A stretch of 64,000 nucleotides of DNA. Origin: Hydrangea macrophylla. Lineage: Eukaryota > Streptophyta > Magnoliopsida > Cornales > Hydrangeaceae. The position numbers were made by a program, and so were the translations under genes. This document shows positions 34,141 to 46,591 of the stretch, in pieces. Below the pieces are notes generated by a model. The model ran no database searches. It worked only from the letters and a program-made list of their open reading frames with translations, and had not been told where the DNA came from. The DNA lies in the NCBI GenBank assembly GCA_033977485.1, contig CM066994.1, positions 8,868,001-8,932,000 on the forward strand, written 5' to 3'. Numbering within the stretch: position 1 is the first letter of the stretch; each line of letters begins with the position of its first letter.

Positions 34141-36990
34141 CTGTAGGTTGTTGATTCGCCCGTTTAATCACCCAAAATGAATCTGCCATTAAAGCTTTTG
34201 AAGCTTTTACCAAAATTTTGATAAAATCAAATTTGAAGTGGGTCTAATACGAAACTCCAATAGGGGTCCGAATTTTTTACATGGTTGTGTCCAATATGGT
34301 CCCTAGAGTCCCTCCTTAAAATCTCATGTACTGATTTTCTCCAACGAGTGAGATATAGCAAACCCTAACCATGGCTTCCATTAAAAAAAACGAATTTTCA
34401 GGCCTATATTTAACTACTGTTTTCGAAAGTTATACAAGTTTGAATTGCCTGTTTCTTGATTCTAAACTGTAGTACTCTTCAAGAGCTTTCCTATAATATA
34501 AGATTGGTATTTTTTAGACTTAAAATGAAGCCGTGGTGATCCCGCAAAGATTGCGCGCCGAGCAGCCAAAAGGGCTGCGTTTTTTTTCTGCAAGGGTTAA
34601 AAGATGAACCAGGCCATAATTTCTCTCCCAACGCACCATAAGGCGCGTGTGTCACACCCTGTGTCACACTTGGATCTTCTGTGGGCCTGGGCTTGGTCAT
34701 GAGTCAAGTGACTAATATGTTTGGTCATTGACAATGCCTTATGCTTTTTTTTTCTCACACGCACAGGATAGTTGGGCGGTGGGCCCAGACTGTTCATGTG
34801 TGTTTTTTTTTATTTTTTTTCTTAAACAAGCCCCCCATTCGTCAGTTTGTTTTGGTTATTAAAAACAAAAGTTTTAAAATAGTTTAAATATGTTTTAAAT
34901 TATTTTGAAATTCTGGAAAATTTATGAAAATTGAAAATTTTATTTTTCCAGTGTTTAGTATACTGGATGGGACTTTAGGATAATTTTATTTAGTAAATTA
35001 GCATGTATTTATGGTATTTTAGAGCATATGATTTATGTTTATGGACATTTATTTAATTGTTTAAAATAGCCAAAATACGTCATTAATTTTTGTAATTAAT
35101 AAGGGACATAAGGGACACTGTTTTAAGACCATGTAAAATTTTGTGGGACCCACAGGTAATTTTTGGTAAATTATCTCAATCATATTAATATTTTAGAGCA
35201 TATAATTGTGTGTTTTTGTACACATATTAAATTGCTTAAAATATTTTTTATTGATTATTAGTTCAGAGAATTAACACAATGTGTTTAGAACACTAGTGGT
35301 AGCTTGAAAAAATTATTTTAGTGTATTTTCTCGCTCTTTGGGACGTATTTTAGAGCATATATGTTGTGTTGAGTATGCAATATTAATTGCTTAAAATATA
35401 ACCAATTAAAGTTGTTAATTCTTGAATTTAATGTCTAGTGCGTTTTGTACACTGATTGGAGACTTGAGAAAATTTTATGTATTATCTCTTTTTTTTTGTT
35501 TTGGTATTTTAGAGCATAAAATTTATGCTTATGGGCATTTATTTAATTGCTTAAAATAGCCAAAATAGATTATTAATTTTTGAAATTAATATGGGGTGTT
35601 TGGATCACCATATTAGACCACTGAAAATCTTTGGAGAACAAATTCTTGAAAATTTTTGTATTTTTAGGAATTTTGTTGCTCATAGTTAATTTTGTTTAAC
35701 TAAGATCAATTTATTATGTTAAATTGATTCAAAATGTTTTTGGGCCTTGGTAAAATTCCGGAAATTTTTATTTATAATGAAAATTTTGTTTTTCAATTAA
35801 TTAAATTTTCCATAAGGTTTTAAATTAATTGTTAATTTAAAGGGCCCTTAATAAATTGGTTTTAAATTATGTTTTAAGACCTAAAATTAGGTTAAAATTA
35901 ATGAAAAATTCAGGATTTTTTCATTGATTTTACTTAGCTTATGGGAGCTATTTGGGCTGTGCAATAATCATTTTAATGCACATTTTATTTTTTTAGAGGC
36001 TCATTGCATTGTTGGTCACGTTTAATTACTGTTGTTTGTGATTGGTTGACCCTATGACCTCTAATTCCTCCTCCTTAAGTGGAGTGACGGATGAGTCCAT
36101 TCATTTTATAATAAGATCACATGAGTGCTTGATGTGTGTGATTAATACATTTTAATCTGGCTTAAATGAATGGACAATAATTGACAATTTATAGAGCTTG
36201 TGTCCTCACGATGTATGTTTAAGGCTGTTCTTGTATATGTTTATGAACAAAGCATCCCTATTTTTTATGGGCTATAAATGTAATGTGAGGACGAAGGTTT
36301 TATTTCTTGTATTGGAAAAGCCTACTTGTAAAGGGATGGTTTTCTTTGTTCATATATCATACACTTGAATTACCTTAACATGAGCTCTAAGTTGTCAATT
36401 CGGACCCACGTAGGGGTCCATGCGCACTTTTGTTGTATGGCGCACTTTATATCTTGTGGATGATCTTAGATAGGTAATTGTACCATCTAATTGATATTTG
36501 TTTAGAAAAATCAATTATAAAAGGTTTTTCTTGATTTACAAAATTAAGATTTGATTAATGAGCAATAGCGAATTTTTTGGTCTTAAATTGTAGAAAGGGG
36601 AAAACTCATTTGTAATTGGATTTTAAAACAAACCTTATGAAATGTGCAAATAATAATGTCAATCCCTTCCCTTGCGCATGTTCTCAAATATTATCCTTCA
36701 ATTTTTTTGGTTTCACAAAAACAAATGTTTTCCAAAACACACCTTGTCGATCTTTATAAAAGTAACAAGTTTAAAAGGAACTAATTTTTGTAATATGGCA
36801 CTGCAAAGTAACACACCGATAGAATGAGTAAGAGCTTATGGGCTTTAGGCTTATTCTATAGTCCAACCCATTAAACCGAATAATGGGCCTCCGGCCCAAT
36901 ATCATTATAACCTTAATAGTCTATGATACTTGGCTTGAGAAGGATCATAGCACGCGCTTTGTGATAAGCAGTATGCACCATGATCTTGTT
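34141..36990 (+). other. Long non-coding leader of the copia element
   Basis: There is no gag frame for 2.8 kb after the primer site. The leader is homologous, in opposite orientation, to 19557-21386 in the partial element. Shared landmarks are the sequence just after the primer site (GTTGATTCGCCCGT), a GCAGCC/GGCTGC hairpin followed by a T-run (34566-34590), an array of TTTTAGAGCAT boxes, and CATGAGCTCTAAGTTGTCAATT near 36390. Confidence 0.7.
35010..35640 (+). repeat. Leader tandem repeats, about 4 x 165-185 bp
   Basis: The pair TATTTTAGAGCATA ... TTAATTG(C/T)TTAAAATA recurs at about 35017, 35190, 35350 and 35508, with diverged sequence between. Two or more units occur on the minus strand in the partial element (about 20400-20610). 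Confidence 0.65.
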
Positions 36991-37079
36991 GGGAAGTATA
37001 TGTACTACCCAATAGCCAAAGTATTATGAGATCAGCTCAAATTTGTTTTCGATGGCACATTCACTACTAGATTAAGCAT

Positions 37080-39920
37080 CTAGTTATGAAGTTCGGGAGA
37101 GTAAAGGAAACGTTCCAAGTACACGATGACTGGACATCTAAGGTCGATGACAGGTATGATTCGTGATTTCAGAATACTCGGAACATCTTTACTGGCGAAC
37201 TGCAGTTTCAGGCTATGATTAGTTCTTTGCCTGATTCGCGGGTCCATAGAAAACAAATCAAGATCCACAACGGAAATGTTTAATTTTTGGTTTTGACATT
37301 TTCTGACAAGTTGAGCTGAATACGGAGCGCCAAAAAGGTGAGGCGAACCAAATAGCTATACTCTTGACCACTACTTCCATAAGTAGAAGTAAGCGCAAGG
37401 CCAGTGGGCCTAAACACAATGGTAAGGGTAAACCCGCCTAGAGGCAGGGTGGGACTAGCAAGTTTGCGCCCAAGGCTAATAAGGTGGAAGAGCGCAATCG
37501 AGGGCGTTTTCCAGTTCAGTGGTAATAGGATGGACATTTTTGGGTGGTAGTGTTACTAGGACATGGTTACCTAGCGATAACTACTTAAGAATTGTTTTCA
37601 TAAATTCTGGTTTCTTCTGTTATTCATTTATTCTGAGACATGGCATGCTAGACTTGAACGCATAGGATGTGATAGGATGACTTGATTAGCTCGAGAAACC
37701 CTTTTGGGCCCACTCGCTAAGGTTGACCTACCTATGTGTGAGTCTTGCTTAGTTGGCAAAGCATGCCAAAAGCCTTTTAGAGAGGCTATTAGAGCTACTC
37801 AAGTATTAGAGCTAGTTCACTCAAATATCTGTGGACCTATGGTTGTAAAGGCACGTCATGGCGCCTCTTATTTTCTCACTTTTATAGATGATTTCGCGCG
37901 ATGTGAGGATCGTGAGTATTTATCTAATCAGTTCTAGGAACTATGTGAGGAAAAAGGGGAAACGCAGACAACTTTCTATTCCGGAAACTCCACAACAATA
38001 TGGTGTTGTAGAAAGAAGGAATAGGACATTCCTAGATATGGCTAGGATTATGATGGCGCAAGTCAACCTCCCAATGTTGTTTTGGGGGGATGTACTCTTG
38101 ATTGCTGCCTACATACGAGAGTGCCTCTCCTCAGTCGTTTCCCTCTACCCCCTTATGAGCTATGGAAAGGCGAAAAGCTCATTTTGGAGCATTTGCGCCC
38201 GTGGAGCTCAAGAGGTCATGTTCACTATACCTCGTATAAGTACGAGAAACTATGCTCAAGAGCTGGAAAGTATACCTTTATAAGGTATTCTAACAGCTCG
38301 ACAGGCTATGTTATGTATAATGAACAAACGGGTATAGGAATGACAGAAATGGTGTCACATGATATTGAGAATGACTTCCTCAGATTTGTATTACTAAGAG
38401 ATATCTTGACCTCTATGAGTTGGAGGATGTTGAAAACAACATACCATCCTTAAGCGAGGGTGGGGAGATTGAGAATCCACATCCAATAATCGCTGTAAAA
38501 TGGTACTAGTCTCCAGCCGAGTGGGAGTACACCGCTAGACGCTAGTGGGAGTGTACCAGATAGTGGGAGTGCACCACTAGGCACTCAAGATTCTCAGGTA
38601 GTACACTGTATGGTGATTAGGAAAAAGTTCCCTATCGCTGTTTTGAAATTGAGGAAGACATTTTCATATGTGTGCAAATGTGTGCACAAGTGGATGAGGA
38701 TGAGCCTGCTTCTTTTGTTGAAGCATTTTTCTTCGTCTGCTGAAGCTGAGTGGATAGTTGCTATGCCAGATGAGATGAGCTCTATGGACGCAAATAGAGT
38801 CTGGGAGTTAGTTGACATTCCGCCTGTGCGTAAGACTATTGGAGACTAATGTGTTTTCAAAATCTAACGCAAGACAGATGGTTCAATTGACAAGTATTAG
38901 GCGCGCCTTGTGGCGATAGTTTGTACCCAAAGAGGGTATGGACCAGGGAAATATGTTCTCCCAACGGGTGAGATCTGACTCCATTAGCCTTATCCTAGCA
39001 ATCGTCGCATATTTAGTTTTGGAACTTTTTTTTAGTTGGATGTTTAAACTGTTCTTTTCTCAATGGAGAACAAGACGATGAGATAAATATGGATCATCCC
39101 ATTGGTGTTGTGACCAAAGGGAATGAGCGCAAAAGTGTGATGTCTCAAACGATCTGTTTATCATCTCAAGTTAACAATCGTCTAGGCAGTGGTACAATGT
39201 GTGTGCATTAAACGGTCCAAGAAAAATGTTCTAATTCTTTATATGTTGATGACGTCCTTCCAGCTGGGAATGAGATGAGTTCCGTTGCCGCCACTAGAGA
39301 GTGGTTGTCCTCTCAGTTTGAGATTGAGGACATGGGTGATGCCAACTATATGTTGGAAGTTTAGACTGTGAGATATTGTTCTCAGAAGCTCCTCTGTTTG
39401 TCTCGAGGGACTTACAGGATGTAGGTTCTTGAACGTTTTCACATGAAAAACTGAAAACTCATAGACATGCTATTTTTTGGGGACTCACCTCGACCTTAGA
39501 TTAATGTCTTAAGAATAATGAGAAGAGGAAACAAATGTCCAGTTTGCCATATGCGTCCATAATAGGGAATCTGAAGTATGCTAATGTGTGTACTCGATCA
39601 GATGTCTGCTATGCGGTTGATTTAATTAGTCGTTGCCGTAGCAACCATGGTCCTATCACTAGAGAGTAGTGAAGAGTATCTTATGATATGTTCGCAAGAG
39701 TACTGTGGACCTTGCCTTATGATATCCACGATGGAAGCATAATATATGGTGTGCTCTGCAGCTGTTAGAGAAGCTGTTTTGGTTGAAGAGTTTTTACAGT
39801 GGCTAGGCTCTTTATCTCATAGTGATGATGTTGTGCTCATCAAAGGTGATAGCACGTAAGCCTGAGCATATGCAAAAGATTTCAAAAACCATTCTAGCAC
39901 GTGTCACATTTGAGATGTGG
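37080..39920 (+). pseudogene. Degenerate copia Gag-Pol
   Basis: Recognisable pieces in order are the gag C-terminus (about 37080-37540), GAG-pre-integrase zinc region (CESCLVGKACQKPF, about 37735-37790), and integrase start (FLTFIDDFAR, about 37880) and middle (QQYGVVERRNRTFLDMARIM, about 37990). Next come the RT start (AMPDEMSSMDANRVWELVD, about 38762), the RT palm (VDDVL-like, about 39245) and RNase H remnants to about 39900. Frames change many times and stops are frequent. The integrase core between DDF and QQYG is largely deleted. Confidence 0.8.
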
Positions 39921-40139
39921 TTTGCGTAAAGGGAAGTTGTCTTAAGGCACATCTCCATTGGGGGATTTGATGAGCTTAGACATTTTATTGTGGCATTGAC
40001 ATTATTATTCAAGTTTTATTATCAGTTAATAATAAACTAATTGGTTTCCATACATATATGTTTGTTATATGAATTGAATGAATGCACATTTCTTATATGT
40101 CACCGGGCTTGAATCGACCTGCTCACACGGGTGATTCAC

Positions 40140-40280
40140 CTTGGCGCCGAGATAGCGAACTAGGACATGCGTGTCCATGGCGCTTAGATGGCGAGCAAGA
40201 TGAGACATTTGTGTTCATGACGCTTAGATAGCTAGCTAGGACATGTGTGTCCATAGCGCTTAGAAAGCGAGCTTGAATAC
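40140..40280 (+). repeat. Tandem repeat, about 4 x 40-45 bp
   Basis: Units of GACATG(C/T)GTGTCCATGGCGCTTAGAT-type sequence with (G)CGAGCTAGGA follow one another downstream of the pol remnant and upstream of the 3' LTR. They have no coding role that I can see. Confidence 0.6.
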
Positions 40281-41187
40281 TTATATCTACGCAGTGTAAA
40301 AATAGCAAGCTAGATATAAACCCTATTATTTCTATATGTCGCCTTAGATGGATCTAAGATGAGACCTTATACTTGGTCGAACATAGAGATATCCCACGAA
40401 TCTATGTAGCCTGTTTATAGCCGAATGTAAGTTTACAGACGGGCGCTACGAGGAGCGACTGTGCTGGAGACTCAGGTTAGACGTTTTGTGTAACGTCTAG
40501 ACTAAGATTCGTATAGCGTTACTTGTTTTCCAAACACAGAGTGACATGCCCATTTTTATGGAAGAACGTTATAGCATACATTTCATACTGTATGTGCTTT
40601 TGCGATCGATTGTGGAGCAGTGAATGGATTCCTCTTCATTGCTGTGTGAGCCATGTAGCATATCCAAGACATTGGTTATCCTACAAACTGTTTGCCTTCA
40701 CGATTTGAGACTATGTCATGAAGAGGACGCTTGATAACAGCTACTTTAGCATGCTATCCTAGGACGATGAGACAATTCCGTTCTATGGGGCGTGTCTGGG
40801 CAAGCGGTCAAGTTAGTCGGATTGACATGTGGGCTCAGGGAAGACCATTCAATAGCACACCATGTTTTTTGTGACTTATTAGCACGCCTGTGACAATCGT
40901 ATTTTGTTACTGATATGTCATGAGTACATTACATTGAGGTGGTGCAGTACTTCTTTTCACCGAGGGATTGAGAATGTTGTGTCCGGTGTGGTTGAATCGT
41001 CTAAGGCATACACGAGAAGCTTCCGAGTGATGTGTCTTGCTGGTTATGGTGATGATTTGGCATTACACTCTTGTCGCTGTACTTTCTTTTCGTAAGTTCG
41101 CACGTTCTATTTCCCTGTATGAAGAGATGAGAAGTTCTGTTTCGAGAGATTGGTTTTAGTACTAGCCCTATGTGGGTGAGTGGGAGA

Positions 41188-41608
41188 TGTAAGAAATATG
41201 TGGGCCATACGGGCACCCACATACACTGGACCGGGTCCAATGGGCCATGGCTCTTGGAGCCCTAGGGTTTGGATATTATGTGTGTATATATATATGATAT
41301 AAACACAACATATAGATCAATCCCTAACATTACAGTAGCCTCTCTCTCTCTCTCTCCCTACGGTTTCTCTCTCTAGCTAATCACCAAGGAGCTTGGGATT
41401 TAGAACGTGGTATCATCGGGGATTGCTCAAGAAGTCGTCTTCTACGACCTATGCGGAACACAAAAGGGTACACGGAGGCAACATGGAGCAGCAGTTCGTG
41501 GGTGAAGACGCCGGGCTCGTAACAACACCGTTCGGCGATCCGTCGGGTTATTCTGCTAGGTAAGTGACCTAAACCCGACTTGTATGCTTGCGTGCATATT
41601 TTTCTACA
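41188..41608 (+). repeat. 3' LTR of the gene 3 copia element
   Basis: It runs TGTAAG ... TTCTACA and is nearly identical to the 5' LTR, with a shorter (TA)n and (CT)n. The target duplication CGTCG follows at 41609-41613. The gene 3 open frame reads on through it to a stop at 41381, adding about 75 LTR-encoded residues. Confidence 0.95.
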
Positions 41609-44600
41609 CGTCGGAAAGAAGCCTAATGGAAAAGATGTGAGGGAATCACAGCTTCTTTCCGTTATTTCCACGTCTTGATGAAATATTTCAGTAGCGGAAT
41701 CACAGCTTCCTCTCGTTATTTTGAAGTCTTGTAGAAACTTGTAAGAATGCTCAATTTCCTCAGATAGTGGCATTTCCAATTTTGGACAGTTACTGATTTC
41801 CAGAGAGCAAAACTTAGTGTTGACACGTTTCATTTCCTCCTCTGATTGGGAGCTAAGGCTTTGATGGTCACCTCCTGTGGTAGGATCAGTAATCGGAAAG
41901 TGCATTGAAAACTCGGCTTTCAGCTTCGGACAATTGCTTATACAAAGCTCCAGGAGGTGGCATAACTCTCCTGCCCCCAACATAGACCATTCTTCCAACC
42001 CCAGCATCTCTTCAAACCTCAGTTTTTCCAGAGATTGAAATGGTTTAATCCCAAAAGAATCATTCCCATAGAACTTAGAACCAACCTTCCCCACCATATT
42101 CATTCCTTTAATTGTCAACTCCTGGAGAGAGGGTAGCTTCCCGAGAGATGGCAGCTCGAAGCAATTAGTACACTTATAAAGATATAAGGATTTTAGTTTG
42201 GAGAATGAACGATTTCCTAACCAATCCGGAAATCTTGTGCCACCATAGTTTATGATTGTGAGATGCTTCAAGTTTACATGCGGCTGTAGCTTCTCAAGGA
42301 CCTCCTTTTCCTTTTGTGAATCATCAGTCTGCTCAGCAACCCATTCCAGGTTTAGCGTCTCAAGATGCTCCTTATTTTTCAAAATTGCATCCAATGCATG
42401 TCTTACATTTTGGAGGTTTGAAATGGAGAGTGTCCCACGAAGATAATCAAGCTCTCTTAACTCCCTAATCGTTGACCCAATTTGGTTCCCCACGACAAAG
42501 TTAGTTAACTGTTGGAGACTCCTTAGTTTACCAATTTGCATTGGCATATCTCTTAATTTTGTTCGACGGAGATCGAGATTACGCAAGCAAATTAATTTAC
42601 AAAGGAGTTCAGGCAATGTAGTGAGACTGCTACATTGTCGCAGCAAAAGTGTTTCTAAATTACACAACCTACATATTGTATCAGGCAATAACACAATATC
42701 TGTATTATAAGAGAGGTCCAAATGGCGAAGATGGATCAAATAACCAATTGAATCAGGCAGTTCAACAATACCACAGCTATTTAGAGAGAGTGCTCGTAGG
42801 CATCTTAGTCTCAGAGACACATCAAGCAATACACTCGCTCTTAGGGAAGAAAACCTCGGCAGTTTTAAGATCCTTATATAATTAGGCTCATTGATTGCCT
42901 TCAATTTTTCAAAGGCGTCAAACCCCCCTCTGAAGCACGAAAGATACCGTACTTTAGAGATATCAAGTTTATGGTCATCTTTTGACCTCAAACAATACTC
43001 TCCAGCCACAAACCGTGCCAAGTCATTGATTAGGTCATGCATCAAGAAATGATTATCTCTGCTTGACTGCTGAAACAAGGACCTTGAGATTAGTTCCTGG
43101 AAATAACCATCACCTATATCTTCAATTCTTCCACCGGGTCTTGGCTGCTGCACAAAACCTGCTGCTATCCACAGTGGCACCAATTCATCCTTTTCAAATT
43201 CCCTGTCTTCGGGAATAATATTAGAGAAAGCAAAGCACAACTTTAAATGAGAAGGGAGATGATGGTAGCTCAATAATAGTGCTGGTAAAATGTCACTCTT
43301 TTCCTTCGTCAAATCCCAGAAGTCACTTTTTAGAACATCCACCCACTCCGCAATCTTCACTTTATAACGCAAGAGGCCACCGAGTGTTTTTGCAGCCAAA
43401 GGCAAGCCTTTGCACTTCTCCACAATCTTTCTACCGATCGGTTCTAAGCTCGACTGCACACTGTGGCTAACATTTAGAAAAGCGTGGTTTGAAAATAATA
43501 GCCAACAATCTTCATTTGACAGTTGTCCCAGATCAAAAATTGGAACTGTTTGCATGATAGATGCAACACCCATATTGCGCGTTGTTACGATAATCTTACT
43601 TCCACGTTTCCCAACTGCAAAAGGGAGCCTCAATTGGTCCCAATTCTCATACTTCTCATTCCACACATCATCAAGAACAATCAAAAATTTCTTTTCTGCT
43701 AGTCTACCCCTTAACTTGACTTGAAGGGTATTTAAGTTATCGTCAGAACATGGTAGATTAAGCTCTTCTAGAATTGATTTGGTCACCTTTAAAATATCAA
43801 ATTCTTCAGAGACACAAACCCATATTTTTTCCTCAAAATGATCTACAACTTGGGGATCGTTGTAGACAATTTGAGCAAGAGTGGTCTTGCCAATCCCGCC
43901 CATGCCAACTATAGGAATCACACTTACAGGGGGACCATTTGAATCATCACCCGAGATCAACTGCTGAATTATCTTGTCTTTATCATCATCTCTGCCGTAA
44001 ACAGAAACGTGATCCACCAAAGAAGTTGTCGGCAATCTTTGAGATGAGATATTCGAGCCAACTACAACTTCTCTCAACCCAAGGGAGACTTTTGCATCCA
44101 CGAAATACGCCAATTTCTGAATGATCTCTTCGATCCTGGACGCTATATCTGTCATAAAATGTAGTAATTTGAAATTTTACTACATTTATGGGTAATAATT
44201 GTATTAAGGAGTTGTTTTGGAGCCTAATAAAGAAGTACCTTCAGCAAACGGAGACCAAGATCCAAGGAGGTCGCTTACGGTCTGAGTAGTAGTTATGGTG
44301 GTTGGGTACTCAAAATCCAACTTGGATTGCATAGCTTTAGTAGCAATCTCGTCCAGCAAGTCGTCTGCGTGGTAGATAGTATCTTTAAGCTCGTCCACCC
44401 AATCTTTAACTGCAGATTCGGTCCACTGCTTGAGCTCAGCATCGTTCAGCAGTGGCTTAACTCCCAGCAACTTAATTTTCAGCTTTTGTAGGAGTACTCT
44501 TTCTTCCTGTTTTCGCCCACGGAAGATGTTGATGAAATCACGAGAAGCCAATCTATCAAACAAAACGTCAAGAGAAGCTGAAAGAAATGCACCTCCCACA

Positions 44601-44614
44601 ACAGCCACGGCCAT
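41609..44614 (-). pseudogene. CC-NB-LRR gene 3, 5' part (complete CC and NB-ARC, first LRRs)
   Basis: Exon 1 (44614-44239, ATG at 44614) encodes the CC domain. A 90 bp GT-AG intron (44238-44149) leads into exon 2 at 44148. All NB-ARC motifs are present: P-loop GMGGIGKTTLAQ, kinase-2 FLIVLDDVWNE, GSKIIVTTRN, CKGLPLAAKTLGGLL, the CFAFSNIIPED winged-helix motif and MHDL. The LRRs begin with a single copy of the unit that is amplified in gene 1. The frame runs into the 3' LTR at FPLGFFP and stops at 41381. If transcribed, it could make a receptor truncated in the LRR with a foreign tail. The intact NB-ARC makes it the best reference for what genes 1 and 2 have lost. Confidence 0.93.
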
Positions 44615-44831
44615 GTTAAACACTCCTTTTGATTTCTTTGCTATAACAAAACAAAAGTCTTATTGCAAATGCAAATGCTAGTGGAGTAATAGCACCGACC
44701 CTCCAAACCAAATTTTCAATATGAAAAGGGGGCCAAGCAGTCTCACAGCTTGCGTGTGGGACCCTCAATCAATGAACAATTAAGGAGAAGACAAAAAAAA
44801 AGGTTGGGATCCTCAAGGCCTTTTTCAGGAA
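44615..44831. other. Upstream flank of gene 3
   Basis: It matches the upstream flanks of genes 1 and 2 (AAAGTCT..TTGCAAATGCAAATGC, GGACCCTCAATCAATGAACAA). It presumably contains the core promoter, but I cannot pick a TATA box with confidence. Confidence 0.4.
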
Positions 44832-45003
44832 GGGAAATGTTTGGTACACACACTTTTTGACACACTGTGCTTTAAACACATGTACTTTGTGCTGTTTGAA
44901 TTTTTCACACTTTTCTGTGCACCACTTACATAGCACAAGGTACATGTATTTAAAGTTGTGTGTCAACAAGTGTGTCAAAAAGTGTGTGTATGTAGCACTA
45001 CTC
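44832..45003. mobile_element. Mutator-like MITE, family also at 57324
   Basis: It is 172 bp with inverted ends (CACACACTTTTTGACACAC and mirror) and a perfect 9 bp duplication TTTCAGGAA (44823-44831, 45004-45012). Gene 1's flank (about 16465-16500) shows the uninterrupted site TTTCCAGGTAATTTCCTGGCG. Its core (GTGCACAGAAAAGTGTGAAA in reverse) is shared with 57324-57482. Confidence 0.85.
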
Positions 45004-45124
45004 TTTCAGGAAAATTTCTGGCGTCTTTAGTGCCTTCCAGGATATTTACTACTAAATTTTATTTATTTATTTATTTTTCATGATACACGCCTTGTATTCG
45101 GTTTAAAAAGTACGTGACAACTAA

Positions 45125-45256
45125 GAGTTCGCACGGTAACGTTGTAGTTTTTTATTTTCAGGTTTAATTTTTATTTTTTGTATTAAATTAGAGGCATGCA
45201 TTAATACAAAAAATAAAAATAAAAAATCAAAAACCACAACACTACCATACGAGCCC
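45125..45256. mobile_element. Tourist-like MITE, 132 bp
   Basis: Ends are GAGTTCGCACGGTAACGTTG and CAACACTACCATACGAGCCC, with TAA on both sides. The body is a near-palindrome of AT-rich arms around AGAGGCATGC. It is absent from the gene 2 flank. Confidence 0.7.
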
Positions 45257-45452
45257 TAAACAAATGGGTCACATTTTGTCAATTATAAAGTGGAAAGAAA
45301 ATTGATATATACTAATGATTATGGATGTATTATACTTTTTTATTCATTTTGATCCATTTACAAACCACTTTAATTTAAATTAAACTAATTTTCAAAGTTA
45401 TTATCACATGTCAGGACCTACTTATAATATTTTGGTATGATATAACTATATT

Positions 45453-46429
45453 GGGTAAATTGCTTTTTTCACCCTTATAGTTTGAGATCGAGTTGTGACA
45501 CTTTGGTCGTTATAGTTTTAATTTTATCAATTTTAATCCTACAATTATATTTTTGTGCGCAATCAGCCCTTTTGCAAATATCCGTGAAATAGATGTGACG
45601 GAGCAAGGGCAAAATGGACATTTCACATTCCACTGTACTTTGTCTTTATGATTTTTTTTGGAATTTTACTACTTTAATATAAAAAAAAATTTACAGAATC
45701 ATGGTAGAAAATGAAATATAATATATACACAATATCATATACTCCAACCACTTACCCAATACTCAAAAGAACTAAATATGATCACATCATACTACCATAA
45801 ATACACTTACATATAATTATTTATAGTTATGTAAGTATCCAATGGTGCTCCACTATGTACGAGCCAAAGCCATTTTATTATAGTAATGCTATGCTTCTCA
45901 AATTTTCATCACAAAATGATGTGGCAGTAGGACCACTGTGGGGTCATTTCAACATTCACCAATCGAAATTCAGTGATCTCAATGCCACATCATTTGGGAT
46001 GGAAATTTGGAAAACATAGCACTACACTTTTATTATCCTAGTCATATAATGATTGACCATCATACTCAATTGCTTCACTATATTAGTCAAATGTATACAA
46101 TCAATCCAAACCAAGTGTCCAAATCAATTGAGATTAAATTAAGTCAATATGCCAAGTATTTTACCTTACATTAATAAACCAAATATATGATTCTGCAAAA
46201 AAAATTTACATTAAAGCAGTAAAATCCCAAAAAATTATAAAGACCAAGTACAATGAAATGTGAAATGTTCATCTTACTCTTGCTCCGTCACATATGTTTC
46301 ACGGCCGTTTGTAAAAGGACTGATTGCGCACAAAAATGAAACCGTAGGATTAAAATTGCAAAAATTAAAATTACAGAAACCAAAGTGTCACAGCCCTCAA
46401 ATTACAGGGGTGAAAAATGCAATTTAACC
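45453..46429. mobile_element. Mutator-like MITE with long (about 240 bp) inverted ends
   Basis: GGGTAAATTGCTTTTTTCACCC at left is mirrored at right by GGGTGAAAAATGCAATTTAACC, and the similarity extends inward through TGTGCGCAATCAG and GTGACGGAGCAAG. The flanking 9 bp agree at 7 of 9 positions (AACTATATT / TATTATATT). The gene 2 flank at about 24485 is the empty site. Confidence 0.8.
45882..46027. mobile_element. Small MITE nested in the 45453 element
   Basis: Ends are AGTAATGCTATGCTTCTCAA and its mirror ending GCATAGCACTACAC-type sequence. A perfect 9 bp duplication TTTTATTAT lies at 45873-45881 and 46028-46036. The ends resemble the element at 49602-49778. Confidence 0.75.
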
Positions 46430-46591
46430 TATTATATTTTAACACCAATTTAAAATGAAGGATACAATAAAAATTACTAAAATATAAGTATCATAGAAGA
46501 TGCTTACCAATTATGTTGCTCGAGTTAAAACTTTTCCAATTTACCGTATGGTCCCTATCTATCTCAATAGCTAGAAAGAGCATATGCAAAG

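Larger units (their letters stand above)
33697..41608 (+). mobile_element. 7.9 kb Ty1/copia element inserted in gene 3
   Basis: Two LTRs (33697-34127 and 41188-41608) border the element, with a tRNA-Met primer site after the first and a purine tract (GTGGGTGAGTGGGAGA) before the second. A perfect 5 bp duplication CGTCG lies outside (33692-33696 and 41609-41613). It is antisense to gene 3. By eye, the LTRs differ by about 7 substitutions plus microsatellite length over about 415 aligned bases, so the insertion is fairly recent, yet the pol frame is badly broken. It is therefore probably a non-autonomous copy mobilised by a relative. Family marker: a very long (2.8 kb) non-coding leader. Confidence 0.95.
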
